Source: Chloroflexota bacterium
Lineage (GTDB): Bacteria; Chloroflexota; Limnocylindria; Limnocylindrales; CSP1-4
Assembly (NCBI GenBank): GCA_021786915.1
Contig: JAJYMP010000240.1
Location: 1-7,747 of the forward strand
Length of the DNA: 7,747 nt
Direction: 5' to 3'
Made by a program: the position numbers and the translations under genes. Of this stretch, positions 6,277 through 7,747 are shown one piece after another; position 1 is the stretch's first letter; each line of letters opens with the position of its first letter. Under the pieces are notes generated by a model that was not told the DNA's origin, searched no databases, and worked only from the letters and a program-made list of their open reading frames with translations.

Positions 6277-6298
6277 TGCGAGGCGACGCATCCTCGCA
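6277..6298. other. Hairpin with alternative pairings downstream of csoR
   Basis: TGCGAGG at 6277-6283 pairs perfectly with CCTCGCA at 6292-6298 around an 8-base loop. A competing stem, GATGCG at 6269-6274 with CGCATC at 6287-6292 or 6295-6300, uses part of the same bases. It lies about 170 bases past the csoR stop, with no T-run on either strand. It could be a 3'-end structure or part of an uncharacterised RNA. Confidence 0.3.
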
Positions 6299-6467
6299 TC
6301 GGCAGTCGATTCGCAGCCTGCTGGGCGAAGACCCGACGCAATTCCGCGCCTTGTGACCCTGGTCCACGTCAAATCGTGGTGCTGCACGCCACGAACCGAC
6401 TGCGGCCGACCGAAACCGTCGCCTCCCATGCGACTCGCGGTCCGCGATCGCCAATCCCGAGCGACGC

Positions 6468-6812
6468 CTACGCCGAGCGCGACCCGCCGCGCACCGGCCG
6501 CCCGAGAGTGCGCCGGACCACGTCGATCACCTCGTCGACGTACTTGTCGGCCTCGCCCCGCTCGGCGGCCGTTCGCACGCAGCCCTGGACGTGGTCCTCG
6601 AGGATCAGGATCGAGATGGCATCCACCGCGGCCCGAAGCGCGGCCGTCTGCTGGAGGATGTCCACGCAGTACTCGTCGCGCTCGATCATCCGCGCGATGC
6701 CGCGCACCTGGCCCTCGACCTTGGCCAGCCGGCGCACCAGCTGTCCCCGGTCCTTGCTGTAGCTGTGCCGGAAGTTGTCGCCGTGGCCGGCTGCCGTCGT
6801 GGTCTCGCCCAT
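6468..6812 (-). CDS. csoR: CsoR-type Cu(I)-sensing transcriptional repressor
   Basis: A 114-residue all-helical DNA-binding repressor of the CsoR/RcnR family. The Cu(I) ligands are present with the exact family spacing: C49, H74 and C78 (Mtb CsoR C36, H61, C65). The second-shell residues are also kept: Y48 beside C49, and E94 (Mtb Y35 and E81), which favours copper over formaldehyde or nickel sensing. RRLAKVEGQVRGIARMIE (27-44) is the classic first helix with DNA-contacting basic residues. Copper binding releases the protein from its operator. The operator-like palindrome at 6823-6839 begins only 10 bases before the start codon and overlaps a -10 box, so the gene is almost certainly autoregulated. 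No copper ATPase or chaperone is adjacent in this window. The ATG at 6812 is chosen because it sits 7 bases after TATCAT; the transcript would be leaderless. Confidence 0.95.
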   Translation of the reverse strand: MGETTTAAGHGDNFRHSYSKDRGQLVRRLAKVEGQVRGIARMIERDEYCVDILQQTAALRAAVDAISILILEDHVQGCVRTAAERGEADKYVDEVIDVVRRTLGRPVRGGSRSA

Positions 6813-6819
6813 GCACTGG

Positions 6820-6825
6820 ATGATA
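6820..6825 (-). promoter_or_regulatory. csoR -10 box for a leaderless transcript
   Basis: TATCAT on the minus strand ends exactly 7 bases before the csoR ATG, so the start point should be at the A of ATG. Its upstream half is shared with the CsoR operator, which explains how repression would work: bound CsoR covers the -10. Confidence 0.55.
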
Positions 6826-6839
6826 CCCCATGGGGGTAT
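6823..6839. promoter_or_regulatory. CsoR operator (palindrome ATACCCCATGGGGGTAT)
   Basis: A near-perfect 17-base palindrome with ATACCCC on the left and GGGGGTAT on the right, the shape of known CsoR-family operators (TACCC...GGGTA). It lies in the gap between csoR and the divergent zinc-ribbon gene. It overlaps the csoR -10 and ends 36 bases before the -10 of the plus-strand gene, so control of csoR is likely and control of the divergent gene is possible. Confidence 0.82.
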
Positions 6840-6875
6840 ACAGCCCGGGCCGGTGCCCGAGGGGCCGGGCTTCGG

Positions 6876-6881
6876 TAGACT
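6876..6881 (+). promoter_or_regulatory. -10 box for a leaderless zinc-ribbon transcript
   Basis: TAGACT is followed by exactly 7 bases and then the ATG at 6889, the same geometry as at csoR. There is no Shine-Dalgarno site before this ATG. The -35 region (around 6853) is weak. Confidence 0.5.
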
Positions 6882-6888
6882 GACCTCG

Positions 6889-7227
6889 ATGGATCACCGC
6901 CGTCTCCGGAATCGCCTCGCCGGGGCTGGCTGCGCGTCGTGCGGAGCGGCCATGCTCGACGACGGCGTCGTCGTCCTCGCGGAGCGTGGCGACGTGGCCT
7001 TCGTCGAGCTGACGTGCCAGGGCTGCGGCAGCCGCACACTCTCGCTGGTGATCCCGGACCCCGCCCATCCGCGCCTCGACACGGATCGTCACCCGGAGCT
7101 GGACCCGGCCACGGAGGCGCGTCTGGCGGGAGCCCCTGCCCTCGACTTGTCGGATGTCACGGACATGCGGGTCTTCCTCGACGGCTGGTCGGGCGACCTG
7201 CGCTCGATCCTCGGTGCCGACGCGTGA
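6889..7227 (+). CDS. Small zinc-ribbon protein of unknown function
   Basis: A 112-residue soluble protein with two cysteine pairs, C15-A-S-C18 and C43-Q-G-C46, separated by a strand-rich stretch. This is the layout of a four-cysteine zinc ribbon. The C-terminal part is acidic and ends with DMRVFLDGWSGDLRSILG, probably a helix pair. I cannot assign a function. The start at 6889 is preferred over upstream candidates (6775 onward), which would run the frame through the csoR operator and promoter, and because a -10 lies exactly 7 bases before it. The stop overlaps the next gene by 4 bases (GTGA), so the two are translated together and probably act together. Zinc ribbons paired with nuclease-like proteins may help bind nucleic acid, but this is speculation. 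Confidence 0.85.
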   Translation: MDHRRLRNRLAGAGCASCGAAMLDDGVVVLAERGDVAFVELTCQGCGSRTLSLVIPDPAHPRLDTDRHPELDPATEARLAGAPALDLSDVTDMRVFLDGWSGDLRSILGADA

Positions 7228-7747
7228 CGGACGCGTCGGGCCTCCCCGATCCCCGCCCGGCGTTCGCGCACGCGAGCGAGGCGGAGCTCGCCCGGATCCT
7301 CGACTTCTACGACGTCCGCTGGCGGTATGAGCCGGACACGTTCCCGATCGGCTGGAACCTCGACGGCGAGGTGGTCGAGAGCTTCTCACCCGACTTCCAC
7401 CTGCCCGACCTGGACATGTACCTCGAGTTGACAACGCTCAAGCAGAGCCTGGTGCGCAAGAAGAACCGCAAGCTGCGCCGGCTGCGCGAGCTGTACCCCG
7501 ACGTCCGGATCAAGCTGTTCTACGCGCGCGACTTCCGGATGCTGCTGCTCAAGTTCGGCCGCCTCGCGCTCGCCGCCGAGCTCTCCGGGACCATCGGCCA
7601 GGCCACGCCGCCGCGGACGCACGCGAACGCAGACGGGGACGGCGGCCCTGGGCTGCGGAGCGAGCGTCAGGCGACGAAGCGGACCGGGGCCCCGCCTTCG
7701 GCGGCCGCTGACGACGCCGCTGACGACGCCGCTGACGAGGCCGCTGA
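7224..7747 (+). CDS. PD-(D/E)XK-like nuclease-fold protein, 3' end beyond the window; possibly fused to another domain
   Basis: The frame opens at GTG 7224, overlapping the zinc-ribbon stop, and stays open to the window edge (174 codons plus two bases). Residues ~14-115 form a compact alpha/beta domain: FAHASEAELARILDFYDVRW, E36, then SFSPDFHLPDLDMYLELTTLK with D57 and E68, then the basic run KKNRKLRRLRELYPDVRIKLFY (79-100). A D then E-x-x pattern with nearby lysines (K73, K79, K80) resembles PD-(D/E)XK folds, although the final lysine is displaced. After ~120 comes a low-complexity Ala/Asp/Gly linker built from a 12-bp repeat. From memory, related domains in Chloroflexota-type genomes precede a hypoxanthine phosphoribosyltransferase domain in one chain, which would lie past the edge. 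That is weakly held. Nuclease activity is not established. Confidence 0.8.
   Translation, partial: MTDASGLPDPRPAFAHASEAELARILDFYDVRWRYEPDTFPIGWNLDGEVVESFSPDFHLPDLDMYLELTTLKQSLVRKKNRKLRRLRELYPDVRIKLFYARDFRMLLLKFGRLALAAELSGTIGQATPPRTHANADGDGGPGLRSERQATKRTGAPPSAAADDAADDAADEAA
7704..7747 (+). repeat. 12-bp tandem repeat coding an Ala-Ala-Asp-Asp linker
   Basis: The unit GCCGCTGACGAC occurs at 7704-7715 and 7716-7727, at 7728-7739 with one change (GAG for GAC), and begins again at 7740. It stays in frame with the nuclease-like gene and codes for AADD repeats, so it makes a flexible acidic linker. Such tracts change length easily between strains. Confidence 0.8.

Larger units (their letters stand above)
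5698..6467. other. Gene-free interval between rsmG and csoR
   Basis: About 770 bases without a convincing gene. Open frames here have the Arg/Ser/Pro-rich composition of GC-rich noncoding DNA and no recognisable motif. No tRNA or terminator with a T-run was found. What is present: an inverted pair of DnaA-box-like sites (5936-5975), a weaker third match TGGTCCACG at 6360-6368, the octamer CGAGTCGC at 6072 and 6167 and inverted at 6430 (with CGAGTCGG at 6015), and hairpins at 6167-6184 and 6277-6298. This could be a regulatory or replication-related spacer. Confidence 0.5.

Noticed and set aside
5936..6454. Open frames in the rsmG-csoR gap, including a 172-codon one on the minus strand
   Set aside because: No motif, Arg/Ser-rich composition, no start signals, and several frames on both strands are equally open.
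6151..7434. Minus-strand 427-codon frame running under csoR and the zinc-ribbon gene
   Set aside because: It is out of frame with csoR and antisense to two supported genes; composition is noncoding-like.

Overview
This window is very GC-rich DNA, densely coding over most of its length. It looks chromosomal, from a high-GC bacterium. The gene set is tandem TrkA proteins next to a KimA-type permease, RsmG, CsoR, and a zinc-ribbon gene overlapping a nuclease-fold gene. This and the apparently leaderless promoters would fit Chloroflexota (Limnocylindria-like) or Actinobacteriota. That is an inference; no rRNA or other decisive marker is present.

Layout. Positions 1-126 hold a 32-bp tandem repeat that runs off the left edge. 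From about 5.7 kb down to 127, all genes lie on the minus strand, in transcription order: rsmG (16S rRNA methyltransferase), a metallophosphoesterase, a short broken remnant of a second kimA-like gene, an intact KimA-type K+ permease, a UspA protein, and two TrkA-type NAD-binding proteins. The last three are tightly packed: usp and trkA overlap by 4 bases, and the two trkA genes are 3 bases apart. About 770 bases (5.70-6.47 kb) then hold no convincing gene but carry an inverted pair of DnaA-box-like sites and hairpins. At 6.47-6.84 kb is csoR, a Cu(I)-sensing repressor, with its palindromic operator sitting on its own -10 box. Divergent from it, on the plus strand, a small zinc-ribbon gene overlaps by 4 bases the start of a gene with a PD-(D/E)XK-like domain, which runs off the right edge.

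How the genes work together. The left half is a potassium locus. KimA keeps the K+-site residues of the family, and the co-directional UspA and TrkA (RCK) proteins are natural nucleotide-sensing partners; no Trk/Ktr membrane subunit is visible here. csoR appears autoregulated and has no copper exporter next to it in this window.

Most interesting points: (1) a 149-bp kimA mini-remnant that joins the first 12 codons of a kimA-like gene to its last ~30 codons, with one frameshift; (2) rsmG has no ATG, GTG or TTG upstream of its conserved N-terminus; (3) the csoR operator, -10 and start codon are so close that the mRNA should be leaderless; (4) a possible DnaA-binding site beside rsmG.
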